This document shows, piece after piece, positions 14,756 to 23,758 of a stretch of DNA of 64,000 nucleotides (positions within the stretch are counted from its first letter, which is position 1; each line of letters starts with the position of its first letter). The stretch spans positions 496,001 to 560,000 of the forward strand of contig NZ_JAATOP010000001.1 in assembly GCF_011806565.1 (NCBI RefSeq). Direction: 5' to 3'. Position numbers and translations under genes: made by a program. The notes under the pieces were generated by a model, which worked only from the letters and a program-made list of their open reading frames with translations, was not told the DNA's origin and did no database searches. The DNA comes from Marivivens donghaensis (GTDB lineage Bacteria > Pseudomonadota > Alphaproteobacteria > Rhodobacterales > Rhodobacteraceae).

Positions 14756-16117
14756 ATGTTCACGCGTAACAAACTTCTCACAACCGCGATGGCGGCAGTA
14801 TTTGGGCTGTCGGCATCGCTGGCTTCCGCTGAAACCTTCGGTCAGGCACTGAGCTCGGCCTACGAAAATAGCGGTCTTCTTGAATATAACCGTGCCGTTC
14901 TGCGCGCTGCCGACGAAGATGTGGCGCAGGCTGTTGCCTCGCTCCGTCCGGCTGTTTCGTGGTCTTCCTCGCACTCGCGCGCGTACGACTTCGATGGAAA
15001 CCTCCTTCAGACTTCGACCGAACTGGCCCGTATTTCGGCGAGCTTCGATATCTGGGACGCCGGTATCGGCGCCATGGGTGTCGAACAGCAGAAGGCCACC
15101 GTTCTGGCGACCCGCGAGTCGCTGAAGTCGGTCGAGCTTGATGTGCTCAGCTCGGCTGTGTCGGCGTACCTCAACGTCCAGACCGCAGGGGAATTCGTGA
15201 ACCTGCGCGAAAGCAACGTCCGCGTTCTGACGCAGGAATTGCGCGCTGCGCGTGACCGTTTCGATGTGGGCGAAGTCACTCGCACCGACGTTTCCATCGC
15301 CGAAGCCGCGCTCGCATCGGCCCGCAGCCTTCTGGCCGTGGCGCAGGGTAGCCTCGCCAATGCGCGCGAAGCCTATGTTGTCACCATCGGCCACCTGCCG
15401 TCGAACCTTCAGGGCGTTCCGGTGGCTCCGCTGCCGATGAACCTGACGGATGCGCAAGCCTACGCGGTTCGTAATCATCCGACCGTTGTTGCTCTTCAGC
15501 ACCAGATCGCTGCTGCCGAGATCGGCCTGACCCGCGCGCAAAACGCGACCATGCCGACCGTTTCGGCTACCGCGACTGCGGGCATCGACGAAGATTTCAA
15601 CGGTGCAGCCCAGTTCGGCATCAACGCTGGCGGTCCGATCTACCTCGGCGGTCAGCTCGACAGCACCGTGCGTCAGGTGCGTGACCGCATCGACGGTCTG
15701 CGCGCCCAGCTTCACCGCGCTAGCCTACTGATCGAGCAGGGCGTTGCGAACGCTTACTCGAACTATCAGGTCGCTGTCTCAGCGTCCGAGGCATATTCGC
15801 GTCAGGTTTCGGCTGCCCAGCTGGCATTCGACGGTGTCCGCGAAGAAGCCAGCGCGGGTTCGCGCACCACGATCGACGTTCTGAATGCAGAGCAGGACCT
15901 GCTCGACGCACGCGCCAACCGCGTGTCGGCTCAGGCCGATGTGGTTCTGGCGAGTTACGGCGTTCTCTACGCGATGGGCCTGCTGAACGCGTCGCACCTG
16001 AACCTCGACGTCACGCAGTACGACGTCGAAGCGCACTACAATCTGGTTGCCGACGCACCGCTGGCTCGTTCCGAGCAGGGCGCCGCGCTGGAGCGTGTTC
16101 TTGAGGCACTCCGTTAA
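14756..16117 (+). CDS. tolC: TolC-family outer membrane efflux/secretion channel
   Basis: The 453-aa protein begins with a clear signal peptide ending ASA (cleavage about residue 25), followed by the two OEP repeats of long coiled-coil helices. Characteristic pieces are SAYENSGLLEYNRAVLRAADE, FDVGEVTRTDVSIAEAAL in repeat 1 and EEASAGSRTTIDVLNAEQD in repeat 2. The FDVGEVTRTDV and AGSRTTIDVLNAEQ segments correspond to each other, as expected of the duplicated fold. It would form the trimeric outer-membrane duct for type I secretion or tripartite efflux; no inner-membrane partner is adjacent. Confidence 0.92.
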   Translation: MFTRNKLLTTAMAAVFGLSASLASAETFGQALSSAYENSGLLEYNRAVLRAADEDVAQAVASLRPAVSWSSSHSRAYDFDGNLLQTSTELARISASFDIWDAGIGAMGVEQQKATVLATRESLKSVELDVLSSAVSAYLNVQTAGEFVNLRESNVRVLTQELRAARDRFDVGEVTRTDVSIAEAALASARSLLAVAQGSLANAREAYVVTIGHLPSNLQGVPVAPLPMNLTDAQAYAVRNHPTVVALQHQIAAAEIGLTRAQNATMPTVSATATAGIDEDFNGAAQFGINAGGPIYLGGQLDSTVRQVRDRIDGLRAQLHRASLLIEQGVANAYSNYQVAVSASEAYSRQVSAAQLAFDGVREEASAGSRTTIDVLNAEQDLLDARANRVSAQADVVLASYGVLYAMGLLNASHLNLDVTQYDVEAHYNLVADAPLARSEQGAALERVLEALR

Positions 16118-16213
16118 CCGAGAGTTGCAAATGTGAACAACCGGATCAGCGTTAATGTTGTCTGCGGGGTGTCACTGGTCTAAATTGATCGTGAGGCAAA
16201 GCAGGATAATAAA

Positions 16214-17224
16214 ATGTCTGATCCGGTCACCAATGTCGAAATCGAGGACGTGCTGACGTCCATCCGTCGACTCGTGTCCGATAACGAGTGGGCACGCCCT
16301 AAGGTTTATCGCCCTGACAGTGCAGAGGATGCACGTCAGATGGAGAAGGCCCCGAAATTCGCCGACAAACCGGCGGCGGAACGATTCGTTCTCACCCCTT
16401 CATTGCGCATCGCGGAATCGGCAGAACCTGCTGTTTCGGCTGTGGAAAATGTCGAGGTCGAAGAGGACGAAGAAGTCGCCATCACCTACAGCGAACCCTA
16501 TGCGGAGCCCACGGCCCCCGTGGTGGACGGAGCGCCCGAGCAGGAGCCGCAGTTCCAGACCAAGCGCCTTATGCCAAAGGACGCCGTCGAATTTTCTTCT
16601 GATTATACTGAAGACTCCGATACCATGGCCGCAGACGCTCGCATGAACGAGCTCGAGCGCATGATGGAAGAGTTGGAGGCGGCAGTGAACCACGGCAGTG
16701 AATGGGACGACGAAGCGCCGTTCGAACACGTCGCGGACTCGTCCGCTGTTCGTCCTATGCGCGAATCCGACACGGTCGAAGATGCTGAAGTGGCTGACGA
16801 TGCGCCGGAACTCGGCGTTCTCGAAACCGCTATCGAAGATGCGATCTTTGACGCGATCCAGACCGCGCCGCGACAGCCTGAGCCGGAAGTTCAGACGCTG
16901 TTCGATGCGGAAGAACCTGTAGTCGATGAGCCCGCCGCTGCGCAGGATCACTACATGCCCCCGCAGCGGGATGAAGATTTCGCGATCCCCGAAGAAGACG
17001 CCTACGAGCACAACGACGATCCTGACCTCGATCTGGACGCCGATCCGCTTGAGGACTTCTACGATACCGGCCCGCAGTTCGAAGAAGCCGCGCTGCGCGA
17101 AATGGTCCGCGATATCATCCGCGAAGAACTGCAAGGCAAGCTGGGCGAGCGCATCACGCGCAACGTCCGCAAGCTGGTTCGCCGCGAAATCTATCGCGTG
17201 ATGGCGCAGCAGGATTACGAGTGA
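16214..17224 (+). CDS. PopZ-like (DUF2497-type) polar organising protein candidate
   Basis: This 336-aa protein has a short conserved N-terminus (IEDVLTSIRRLVSDNEW), a long, very acidic low-complexity middle (about 60-285) and a conserved, charged helical C-terminus (REMVRDIIREELQ ... RNVRKLVRREIYRVM). That three-part build is the PopZ plan: an N-terminal binding helix, an acidic linker and C-terminal oligomerisation helices. PopZ proteins condense at cell poles and anchor chromosome origins. It follows tolC by 96 bp and is convergent with cobyric acid synthase. The alternative is an unrelated acidic scaffold; the match is to pattern, not strong identity. Confidence 0.6.
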   Translation: MSDPVTNVEIEDVLTSIRRLVSDNEWARPKVYRPDSAEDARQMEKAPKFADKPAAERFVLTPSLRIAESAEPAVSAVENVEVEEDEEVAITYSEPYAEPTAPVVDGAPEQEPQFQTKRLMPKDAVEFSSDYTEDSDTMAADARMNELERMMEELEAAVNHGSEWDDEAPFEHVADSSAVRPMRESDTVEDAEVADDAPELGVLETAIEDAIFDAIQTAPRQPEPEVQTLFDAEEPVVDEPAAAQDHYMPPQRDEDFAIPEEDAYEHNDDPDLDLDADPLEDFYDTGPQFEEAALREMVRDIIREELQGKLGERITRNVRKLVRREIYRVMAQQDYE

Positions 17225-18673
17225 TCAGCCGTTCTCGGCGATCCGCAGAATAGCATCCAGATCCAGATAGGTTTCCATGTGCTCGGCCAACGCGTCGAGC
17301 GCAGCATCCACCGTTGCCGCATAGCCAGGCGTCGCGGTGGCACCGAGCGTTTTGAGGAACGCCGCGCGGAACCCGTCAGCGGCGAACAGCCCGTGGATAT
17401 AGCAGCCGAGCACCTTGCCATCTGCGCTCGCCGCACCTTCGCCGCGCCCGTCGAGCGTCAGCCAAGCGCGCTCGCGGTCGGGGCCTTCCGTTACGCCGAT
17501 ATGGATTTCGTACCCGCTCACCGCCTCGCCGGAGGCATTGTGCAGCGCGCTCGAAATCGTCAGGCGCTTCATCGGCTTCATCTCGGTCACGACATCCAGC
17601 AGGCCAAGGCCCTCGACGCGGGCAGGCGCGCCCTCGATCCCATCGTCGTCGTGTATCGCTTTCCCGAGCATCTGGTAGCCGCCGCAAATTCCGAGAACCC
17701 GCCCGCCACGGCGTACATGTGCGTAGAGGTCGATATCCCAGCCTTGCTCGCGGAGATAGGCGAGGTCAGCTATGGTCGATTTGCTGCCGGGGATCAGCAC
17801 GAGGTCCGCATCGGCAGGTAGGGGGCGTCCGGCTTCGATAATCTCGACAGTCACATCGGGCTCGGCGGATAGCGGATCAAGGTCGTCGAAATTTGCGATA
17901 CGGTTCAGGCGCGGCACGGCGATTTTCACGTGCCCACCGGGGCGGCCTTTAATGTCCATCACGTCCTCGGCGGGCAGGCGCCACGCATCGGCAAACCACG
18001 GAACGATGCCGAGCGGCGTCCATCCGGTGCGATCGGTGATGACGTCCATGCCCTCGGCGAACAGCGTTGTGTCACCGCGAAATTTATTGACGGCAAAGGC
18101 TTTGATCCGGTCGCGGTCCTCGTCAGGCAAAACAGCGTGCGTGCCGACGAGCTGAGCGATGACCCCGCCGCGGTCGATATCACCGATCAGGGCAACGGGG
18201 ACGTTCGCGGCCTCTGCAAAGCCCATGTTCGCAATGTCGCCCGCGCGGAGGTTCACCTCGGCCGGCGATCCCGCACCTTCAACGACGACCAGATCGAACT
18301 GGCTCGAGAGCCGTTTGAAACTATCCAACACGGCAGGCAGCAGGGTCGATTTCGTCTTGCCGTAATCCCGCGCTTTCATCGTGGCGACGCGCTTGCCCTG
18401 CACGATGACCTGAGCGCCGACATCCGTTTCGGGCTTCAGGAGGACAGGGTTCATGTCGGTGTGCGGCTCAAGCCCCGACGCCAGCGCCTGAAGCGCCTGT
18501 GCACGCCCGATTTCCCCGCCATCTATAGTAACGGCAGCATTGTTAGACATGTTCTGAGGCTTGAACGGTGCCACTGACAGCCCGCGTTTGCGGAACGCAC
18601 GGCACAGGCCCGCAACCAGCATCGACTTGCCGACATTCGAGCCAGCACCCTGAATCATGATCGCTTTGGCCAT
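17225..18673 (-). CDS. cobQ: Cobyric acid synthase
   Basis: The 482-aa enzyme amidates four side-chain carboxyls of adenosyl-cobyrinate a,c-diamide with glutamine and ATP, late in cobalamin synthesis. The N-terminal P-loop-like domain starts [33 protein letters not shown] follows mid-protein, and the glutaminase domain shows the nucleophile motif [13 protein letters not shown] with YIHGLFA near the C-terminus. The ATG at 18673 is chosen over longer frames because GGAGGAAC precedes it and the protein then matches family length. No other cobalamin genes are in the window and no B12 riboswitch is visible in the 168-bp divergent gap to modA. Confidence 0.93.
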   Translation of the reverse strand: MAKAIMIQGAGSNVGKSMLVAGLCRAFRKRGLSVAPFKPQNMSNNAAVTIDGGEIGRAQALQALASGLEPHTDMNPVLLKPETDVGAQVIVQGKRVATMKARDYGKTKSTLLPAVLDSFKRLSSQFDLVVVEGAGSPAEVNLRAGDIANMGFAEAANVPVALIGDIDRGGVIAQLVGTHAVLPDEDRDRIKAFAVNKFRGDTTLFAEGMDVITDRTGWTPLGIVPWFADAWRLPAEDVMDIKGRPGGHVKIAVPRLNRIANFDDLDPLSAEPDVTVEIIEAGRPLPADADLVLIPGSKSTIADLAYLREQGWDIDLYAHVRRGGRVLGICGGYQMLGKAIHDDDGIEGAPARVEGLGLLDVVTEMKPMKRLTISSALHNASGEAVSGYEIHIGVTEGPDRERAWLTLDGRGEGAASADGKVLGCYIHGLFAADGFRAAFLKTLGATATPGYAATVDAALDALAEHMETYLDLDAILRIAENG

Positions 18674-18789
18674 GCGCGTTCCTCCGTTCCGCTGCTTGTA
18701 GCGGGGGAATGTCCGACTGTGAACATACCCTTGGCGCCGCAGGTGCTCTCGCACCCGTCGACGTAAATGTGAGGATTTGCGACATTCGC

Positions 18790-18817
18790 TTGCTCCCCTG
18801 TTGCTGGCGGATATGCT
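18790..18817 (+). promoter_or_regulatory. Weak candidate promoter for modABC
   Basis: TTGCTC (18790-18795) and TATGCT (18812-18817) are separated by 16 bp, 24 bp before the modA start. The matches are partial. No clear ModE-type palindrome was found in the gap. Confidence 0.25.
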
Positions 18818-18841
18818 GGAGCGAACGAGGGAGAGGCGAGC

Positions 18842-19579
18842 ATGAAATCAGCGGTCTTGGCAGCGGTGATGGCCCTGTCGGCGGGGCAGGCATCGGCTGA
18901 CGAAGTCATTGTTTTCGCTGCGGCCTCTCTCAAAACCGCACTGGACGAGATCGCCTCGGATTATAAGGCCGAGACGGGCGAGACCGTTCTGATATCCTAC
19001 GCAGGAAGCAGCAAGCTCGCGCAGCAGATTATCCAAGGCGCACCGGCGGACGTGTTCATCTCTGCCTCGACGCAATGGATGGACGCGGTAGAGGCGGAGG
19101 GGCTGCTGACAAAGGGAAGCCGAACCGACCTCCTTGGCAACTCACTGGTTCTGGTCGGCTTTGAGGATGCAATGTTCGACATCGCGGGTTTGCCCGAACA
19201 CTTGGGCAACGAACGCCTCGCGATGGCCCTCGTGAACTCCGTTCCGGCAGGGCAGTACGGCAAAGAGGCGCTGACGTCGCTCAGCCTTTGGGGCACGCTC
19301 GCGCCCTCCGTGGCGCAGGCGGATAACGTACGAGCCGCGCTCGCGCTGGTGGCGACGGGGGAGGCTCCTTTCGGGATCGTTTACGCCTCCGACGCGGTGG
19401 CCGAGCCTTCGGTCCACGTCATCGCGACTTTTGCCGAGGACACCCACGCGCCGATCATCTATCCCGCCGCATTGACGACCGAAGCCAGTGATACGGCCTT
19501 CCTTGATTACCTCTCCACTCCGCAAGCCGCCGATGTGTTCGAGGCGCAGGGGTTCACCGTGATGCAGGGCAAAGAGTGA
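18842..19579 (+). CDS. modA: Molybdate ABC transporter periplasmic binding protein
   Basis: The 245-aa protein has a short signal peptide ([19 protein letters not shown]), then the ModA opening [17 protein letters not shown] with oxyanion-binding Ser and the [11 protein letters not shown] segment. [11 protein letters not shown] and FGIVYASDA are also typical of ModA. It captures molybdate or tungstate in the periplasm for ModBC. It heads a three-gene operon: modB begins at a GTG overlapping its TGA (GTGA, 19576-19579). A good ribosome site (GGGAGAGG) precedes it. Confidence 0.93.
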   Translation: MKSAVLAAVMALSAGQASADEVIVFAAASLKTALDEIASDYKAETGETVLISYAGSSKLAQQIIQGAPADVFISASTQWMDAVEAEGLLTKGSRTDLLGNSLVLVGFEDAMFDIAGLPEHLGNERLAMALVNSVPAGQYGKEALTSLSLWGTLAPSVAQADNVRAALALVATGEAPFGIVYASDAVAEPSVHVIATFAEDTHAPIIYPAALTTEASDTAFLDYLSTPQAADVFEAQGFTVMQGKE

Positions 19580-20271
19580 CGGACTGGCTCAGCCCCGAAG
19601 AGTGGCAGGCGGTTCTGCTGTCGCTCAAGGTGGCGCTCTGGGCTACGGTCTGGAGCCTTCCGCTCGGCATTTTCACAGCCTATGCGCTGGCCCGTTGGCG
19701 GTTTCCCGGACGGCAGTTACTAAACGGGCTGGTGCATTTGCCGCTGGTCCTGCCGCCTGTCGTGACGGGCTACCTGCTGCTTATTGTCTTCGGTCGGCGC
19801 GGTGTGATCGGCAGTGCCTTGGCGGATATCGGGATAGTCTTCGCGTTCCGCTGGACGGGCGCGGTGCTGGCCTGCGCGATCATGGCCTTTCCGTTGCTGG
19901 TGCGCGCCATCCGCCTATCCATTGAGGCCGTCGATCCGAAGCTTGAACAGGCTGCCGGAACGCTGGGCGCGTCAAAGCCGTGGGTGTTCATCACCGTGAC
20001 CCTGCCGCTGATCCTGCCGGGCGTGCTTGCGGGAGCAGTCCTCGCTTTCGCCAAGGCGATGGGAGAATTCGGCGCGACGATCACCTTTGTCTCCAACATT
20101 CCTCGGCAGACGCAAACTCTTCCGTCGGCGATCTACGCTTTCCTCCAAGTGCCCGGCGGCGAGGCATCGGCGATGAGGCTCGTCATCATCGCAGTCGTCA
20201 TCGCGATGGGCGCGGTGGTGCTGTCCGAGTACTTCTCGCGCCGCATTGCGCGCAGGGTGAGCGGGCAATGA
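19576..20271 (+). CDS. modB: Molybdate ABC transporter permease
   Basis: This 231-aa inner-membrane protein has five to six hydrophobic segments and the binding-protein-dependent permease loop EAAGTLGASKPWVF (about 130-143), which docks on ModC. LPLVLPPVVTGYLLL is a ModB/CysT-family hallmark. It starts with GTG overlapping the modA stop and ends overlapping the modC ATG (ATGA), so stoichiometric co-translation is likely. Confidence 0.93.
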   Translation: MTDWLSPEEWQAVLLSLKVALWATVWSLPLGIFTAYALARWRFPGRQLLNGLVHLPLVLPPVVTGYLLLIVFGRRGVIGSALADIGIVFAFRWTGAVLACAIMAFPLLVRAIRLSIEAVDPKLEQAAGTLGASKPWVFITVTLPLILPGVLAGAVLAFAKAMGEFGATITFVSNIPRQTQTLPSAIYAFLQVPGGEASAMRLVIIAVVIAMGAVVLSEYFSRRIARRVSGQ

Positions 20272-21344
20272 CGGTCTCGGTCGATATCCGCCACCGCTTC
20301 GGTGATTTTGCCTTGGACGTGCAGTTCGAGGCGCCGCAGGGGCTGACGGTGCTATTCGGGCGTTCGGGGTCGGGCAAGACCACCGTGATCAATGCGGTCG
20401 CGGGCCTCATCACGCCCGACAGCGGACACATCGCCGTCGATGGCCGCGTGCTGATGGGCGACGGGGTGGACCTGCCGCCACACAAACGCCGTGTCGGCTA
20501 TGTGTTTCAGGATGCGCGGCTGTTCCCGCACCTGACGGTCCAGCAAAACCTGCACTACGGACGCTGGTTCGCGCCGAAGTCCGCGCGGCCCCAGAACGCG
20601 GGCCGCATTATAGAGATGCTCGGGCTTGGTCAGTTGCTGACCCGCAGACCAGCGCAACTGTCTGGCGGCGAAAAGCAGCGCGTCGCCATCGGACGGGCGC
20701 TGATGTCCGGCCCTGATGTGCTGCTGGCCGACGAGCCGCTGGCCGCGCTGGACGAGCAGCGCAAGGAAGCGATCCTGCCGTATTTCGAAAAGCTTCGCGA
20801 CGAAGCGGGTGTGCCGATCCTCTACGTCAGCCACTCACCCAGCGAGGTTGCGCGCCTCGCCACGACGGTCGTAGCGTTGCAAAACGGCAAGGTCTTGCGG
20901 GCAGGGGAGGCGCACGACGTGCTGTCGGACCCTGCCGTCACTCCGGTCGGTGCGATGGCCGCCGGTGCGATGCTGACGACGACCGTCGGCATGCAGCACG
21001 AGGATGGCCTGACCGAGCTTCGCTTCGGGGCGGAGAGCCTTTTGGTCCCGCACGTCGACAAACCGGCCGGCGCGGGCGTGAGGGTGCATGTCGAGGCGCA
21101 GGATGTGATGCTGTCGCTTGAGCGCCCCACGGGTATTTCGGCCCTGAACGTTATTCCGGCCAAGGTCAGGTCGATCCGTATGGGCGACGGACCAGGTGCG
21201 CTTGTGCAGCTGGAAACGGGTGGAGAGCGTCTTCTGGCCCGCGTCACGCGGCGCAGTGTGGCAGCCTTGGGCCTCACCGAAGGGCTGGAGCTCTATGCGG
21301 TTCTGAAGGCCGTATCGGTATCCCGAAGCAATCTCGGGTCCTGA
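20268..21344 (+). CDS. modC: Molybdate ABC transporter ATP-binding protein
   Basis: This 358-aa ATPase has Walker A GRSGSGKTT near residue 32, the Q-loop GYVFQDARLFPHL, the signature LSGGEKQRVAIGRAL and Walker B VLLADEPLAALD. The C-terminal about 110 residues form the TOBE/Mop oxyanion-binding domain found in ModC (NVIPAKVRSIRMG). The ATG at 20268 overlaps the modB stop; the longer open frame upstream is a chance extension through modB. Confidence 0.93.
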   Translation: MTVSVDIRHRFGDFALDVQFEAPQGLTVLFGRSGSGKTTVINAVAGLITPDSGHIAVDGRVLMGDGVDLPPHKRRVGYVFQDARLFPHLTVQQNLHYGRWFAPKSARPQNAGRIIEMLGLGQLLTRRPAQLSGGEKQRVAIGRALMSGPDVLLADEPLAALDEQRKEAILPYFEKLRDEAGVPILYVSHSPSEVARLATTVVALQNGKVLRAGEAHDVLSDPAVTPVGAMAAGAMLTTTVGMQHEDGLTELRFGAESLLVPHVDKPAGAGVRVHVEAQDVMLSLERPTGISALNVIPAKVRSIRMGDGPGALVQLETGGERLLARVTRRSVAALGLTEGLELYAVLKAVSVSRSNLGS

Positions 21345-21349
21345 AAACA

Positions 21350-21380
21350 GAAACGCGGCCCGAGCAGAGGACCGCGTTTC
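21350..21380. terminator. Bidirectional terminator between modC and the DUF6280-type gene
   Basis: GAAACGCGG (21350-21358) and CCGCGTTTC (21372-21380) form a perfect 9-bp stem between convergent genes, with A/T tracts on the outer ends. Confidence 0.7.
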
Positions 21381-21405
21381 AGTAACATTAAACTTTGGAC
21401 AAGCC

Positions 21406-21726
21406 TTACGCGGCTTCGTCCTGTGCAGCAGCATGACGGCGTTCGCTTTCTTCGCGCGACAGTGCAACCGAAGTACGGATGCCCTTGGCGACGAATTCCA
21501 TCAGACCGTTTACAACGCGCTCGTTCGGGTCGATCCCGGCGCAGGTGAGAACTTCACGGCCGTCACGCGAACGCGCCCAGCGGGCGATCTGTTCGGGACC
21601 GTTGCCGTACTTTTTATCATCGGCAATCGCATCATCAAGAGCAGCGAGGACGACAGCGGCGAAGAGCTTGCGCGCGCGGTTGCCTTGCTCGTTATTGAAT
21701 GCGGTGCCATCTACGAAATCGTTCAT
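21406..21726 (-). CDS. Conserved small cytoplasmic protein (DUF6280-type)
   Basis: The 106-aa protein starts MNDFVDGTAFNNEQGNRARK and includes YGNGPEQIARWARSRDGRE. It has no signal peptide or membrane segment and looks helical. I recognise it from memory as a family highly conserved among Rhodobacteraceae, probably DUF6280; no function is known to me. It is divergent from efp, with a 223-bp gap in which I see no further gene. Confidence 0.75.
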   Translation of the reverse strand: MNDFVDGTAFNNEQGNRARKLFAAVVLAALDDAIADDKKYGNGPEQIARWARSRDGREVLTCAGIDPNERVVNGLMEFVAKGIRTSVALSREESERRHAAAQDEAA

Positions 21727-21949
21727 TTCGCGTCCTTTGTTGTTTTTGCTCTTGTGGTTCAGGCGTAGGGGGCAATATCCCTATTTCGTCTTGATTCGGG
21801 GGCCCTCTTTTGGAATGGCAGCTATGCACTCACTGCATGGCCTGACCGGCGAATTTCAAGTATTGCGCGTGCGGCTTGCCGAACGCATTGGCCCGATGTA
21901 ATGCGCTATCAGACTCCGGCAACCTATAGTCACGGAAAAGAGACCACTC

Positions 21950-22513
21950 ATGCCCAAGATCAACGGCAACGAAATCAAAATCGGCAATATCCTCGAGCAT
22001 GACGGCGGCCTCTGGGCTGCGGTGAAAGTTTCGCACGTCAAGCCCGGCAAAGGCGGCGCCTTCGCTCAGGTCGAAATGAAGAACCTGCGCACCGGCTCCA
22101 AGCTCAACGAGCGCTTCCGTTCGGAAGACAAGGTGGAGAAAGTCCGCCTCGAGCAGAAAGACCAGCAGTTCCTTTATGAAACCGACGGCCGTCTGGTGTT
22201 CATGGACACCGAGACCTTCGAGCAGGTCGAGATCGACGCGGAACTCCTTGGCGAACGTCGCCCGTTCCTTCAGGACGGCATGACCGCTACCGTCGAATAC
22301 TACGACGAAGAAGCGCTGGGCGTTTCGATCCCGCAGAAGGTCGTTTGCAAGGTCGTCGAGACCGAGCCGGTCGTCAAAGGCCAGACCGCTGCGAACTCCT
22401 ACAAGCCGGCGATCCTCGACAATGGCGTCCGCATCATGGTTCCGCCGTTCATCGGCACCGACGAGGACATCATCGTCAACACCGACGTGATCGAATACTC
22501 CGAACGCGCCTGA
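21950..22513 (+). CDS. efp: Translation elongation factor P
   Basis: At 187 aa this is the standard EF-P length. The N-terminal KOW-like domain includes [20 protein letters not shown], which carries the loop lysine modified in many bacteria. The two OB domains follow, ending with the EF-P signature [20 protein letters not shown] and [11 protein letters not shown]. It relieves ribosome stalling at polyproline. No EpmA or EpmB partner gene is nearby. Confidence 0.96.
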   Translation: MPKINGNEIKIGNILEHDGGLWAAVKVSHVKPGKGGAFAQVEMKNLRTGSKLNERFRSEDKVEKVRLEQKDQQFLYETDGRLVFMDTETFEQVEIDAELLGERRPFLQDGMTATVEYYDEEALGVSIPQKVVCKVVETEPVVKGQTAANSYKPAILDNGVRIMVPPFIGTDEDIIVNTDVIEYSERA

Positions 22514-22537
22514 TTTGGCCCGCTGATGCGGACCAAG

Positions 22538-22555
22538 CCTCCGGCGGAGGTATTT
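22538..22555 (+). terminator. Short terminator hairpin after efp
   Basis: CCTCC-GGC-GGAGG (22538-22550) is followed by TATTTTT. The GGAGGTATTTTT part also resembles a short motif repeated between genes in this family of genomes. Confidence 0.55.
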
Positions 22556-22566
22556 TTATCAAAGTG

Positions 22567-22595
22567 AAAAGGGCGCGGGATTTCCGCGCTCTTTT
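22567..22595 (+). terminator. Strong Rho-independent terminator after efp
   Basis: AAAAGGGCGCGG pairs with CCGCGCTCTTTT around GATTT, with one G-T pair, and ends in a T-run. It closes the efp transcript before the aminotransferase gene. Confidence 0.75.
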
Positions 22596-22645
22596 GCTTT
22601 CTTCGGCTTGCTCGCGGGCTGGGTAGGCGTTTAACTCGGGCGGCT

Positions 22646-23758
22646 ATGACCAATGATCCTCGCCTGACACCGCTTGCTGCGTCGCTTCCCGCGACTGTTC
22701 CCTTCGTAGGTCCGGAGGCCCGTGAGCGGCAGACGGGACGGCCATTCGTGGCGCGGCTTGGTGCAAACGAGAACGCGTTCGGGCCGTCGCCGTGGGCAAT
22801 TGCCGCCATGCGACGGGCTGCGATGGACAGCTGGAAATACGGGGATTCCGAGAGCCACGATCTGCGCCGCGCGATAGCCGAGCGAGAGGGAGTGTCGCCC
22901 GAGAACGTGATGGTTGGCGAAGGTATCGACGGGTTGCTCGGGCTGTTGGTTAGGCTTTTCGTGGCGCAGGGCGACAATGTGGTGACGTCTGATGGCGCCT
23001 ATCCTACTTTCAACTATCATGTCGCGGGCTTCGGCGGCACGTTGCACCCGATCCCGTATACCGGTGATTTCGAGGATCCCTCCCGCCTGATTGCCAAGGC
23101 CAAGGAAGTCAGCGCAAAGCTGATCTATTTCGCCAATCCCGATAATCCGATGGGCACGATGCACGACGCCTGCACAGTCGTGCGCATGGTGCAGGCGGTT
23201 CCAGAGAGCGCGCTGCTGGTGCTCGACGAGGCGTATCTGGAGTTCGCGGACGAGAGCGTCGTGCCTGATATCCCGATCGAAGACGCGCGTGTCATCCGGA
23301 TGCGGACGTTCTCCAAGGCTTACGGGTTGGCTGGCGCGCGTGTGGGATACGCATTGGGGCCGAAGGCGGTGATTTCTGCTTTTGATCGCGTGCGGAACCA
23401 CTTCGGTATGAGCCGGATGAGCCAAGCGGGGGCGTTCGCGGCTTACCGTGACGAGGAATGGCTCGCCCATGTGCGGGCCGAGGTCATCATGGCGCGTCGC
23501 CGGATCGGAGAGATTGCCGCTGAATGCGGGCTTACGGTCATTCCTTCATCGACCAATTTCGTTTGTATCGACTGCGGGCGCGACGGGGCTTTTGCCAAGT
23601 GCGTGCTGGATGCCCTCGACGCGCGAGGCATCTTTGTCAGGATGCCCTTCGTCGCGCCCCAAAACCGCTGCATCCGCGTGAGCTGCGGCACGCCCGAGGA
23701 GCTCGACGCCTTTGCGGAGGCGCTGCCTCTGGCACTTGCAGAGGCAGCAGCAGGTTAA
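22646..23758 (+). CDS. Histidinol-phosphate-aminotransferase-like PLP enzyme
   Basis: This 370-aa fold-type I aminotransferase carries the PLP lysine at K224 in TFSKAYGLAGARVGYA, plus NPDNPMGT and DEAYLEFAD, the usual HisC-family motifs. HisC-like proteins transaminate histidinol phosphate and sometimes aromatic amino acids; no other his genes are present, so it could be a paralogue with another substrate. It overlaps the next gene tail to tail by four bases. There is no obvious ribosome site right before the ATG. Confidence 0.8.
   Translation: MTNDPRLTPLAASLPATVPFVGPEARERQTGRPFVARLGANENAFGPSPWAIAAMRRAAMDSWKYGDSESHDLRRAIAEREGVSPENVMVGEGIDGLLGLLVRLFVAQGDNVVTSDGAYPTFNYHVAGFGGTLHPIPYTGDFEDPSRLIAKAKEVSAKLIYFANPDNPMGTMHDACTVVRMVQAVPESALLVLDEAYLEFADESVVPDIPIEDARVIRMRTFSKAYGLAGARVGYALGPKAVISAFDRVRNHFGMSRMSQAGAFAAYRDEEWLAHVRAEVIMARRRIGEIAAECGLTVIPSSTNFVCIDCGRDGAFAKCVLDALDARGIFVRMPFVAPQNRCIRVSCGTPEELDAFAEALPLALAEAAAG

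Noticed and set aside
18674-18841. A cobalamin riboswitch or ModE site between cobQ and modA
   Set aside because: The gap is too short for a B12 riboswitch, and no B12-box-like or ModE-like palindrome was seen.
21815-21901. A 28-codon frame (MAAMHSLHG...) upstream of efp as a leader peptide
   Set aside because: No ribosome site and no terminator or attenuator follows; likely chance.
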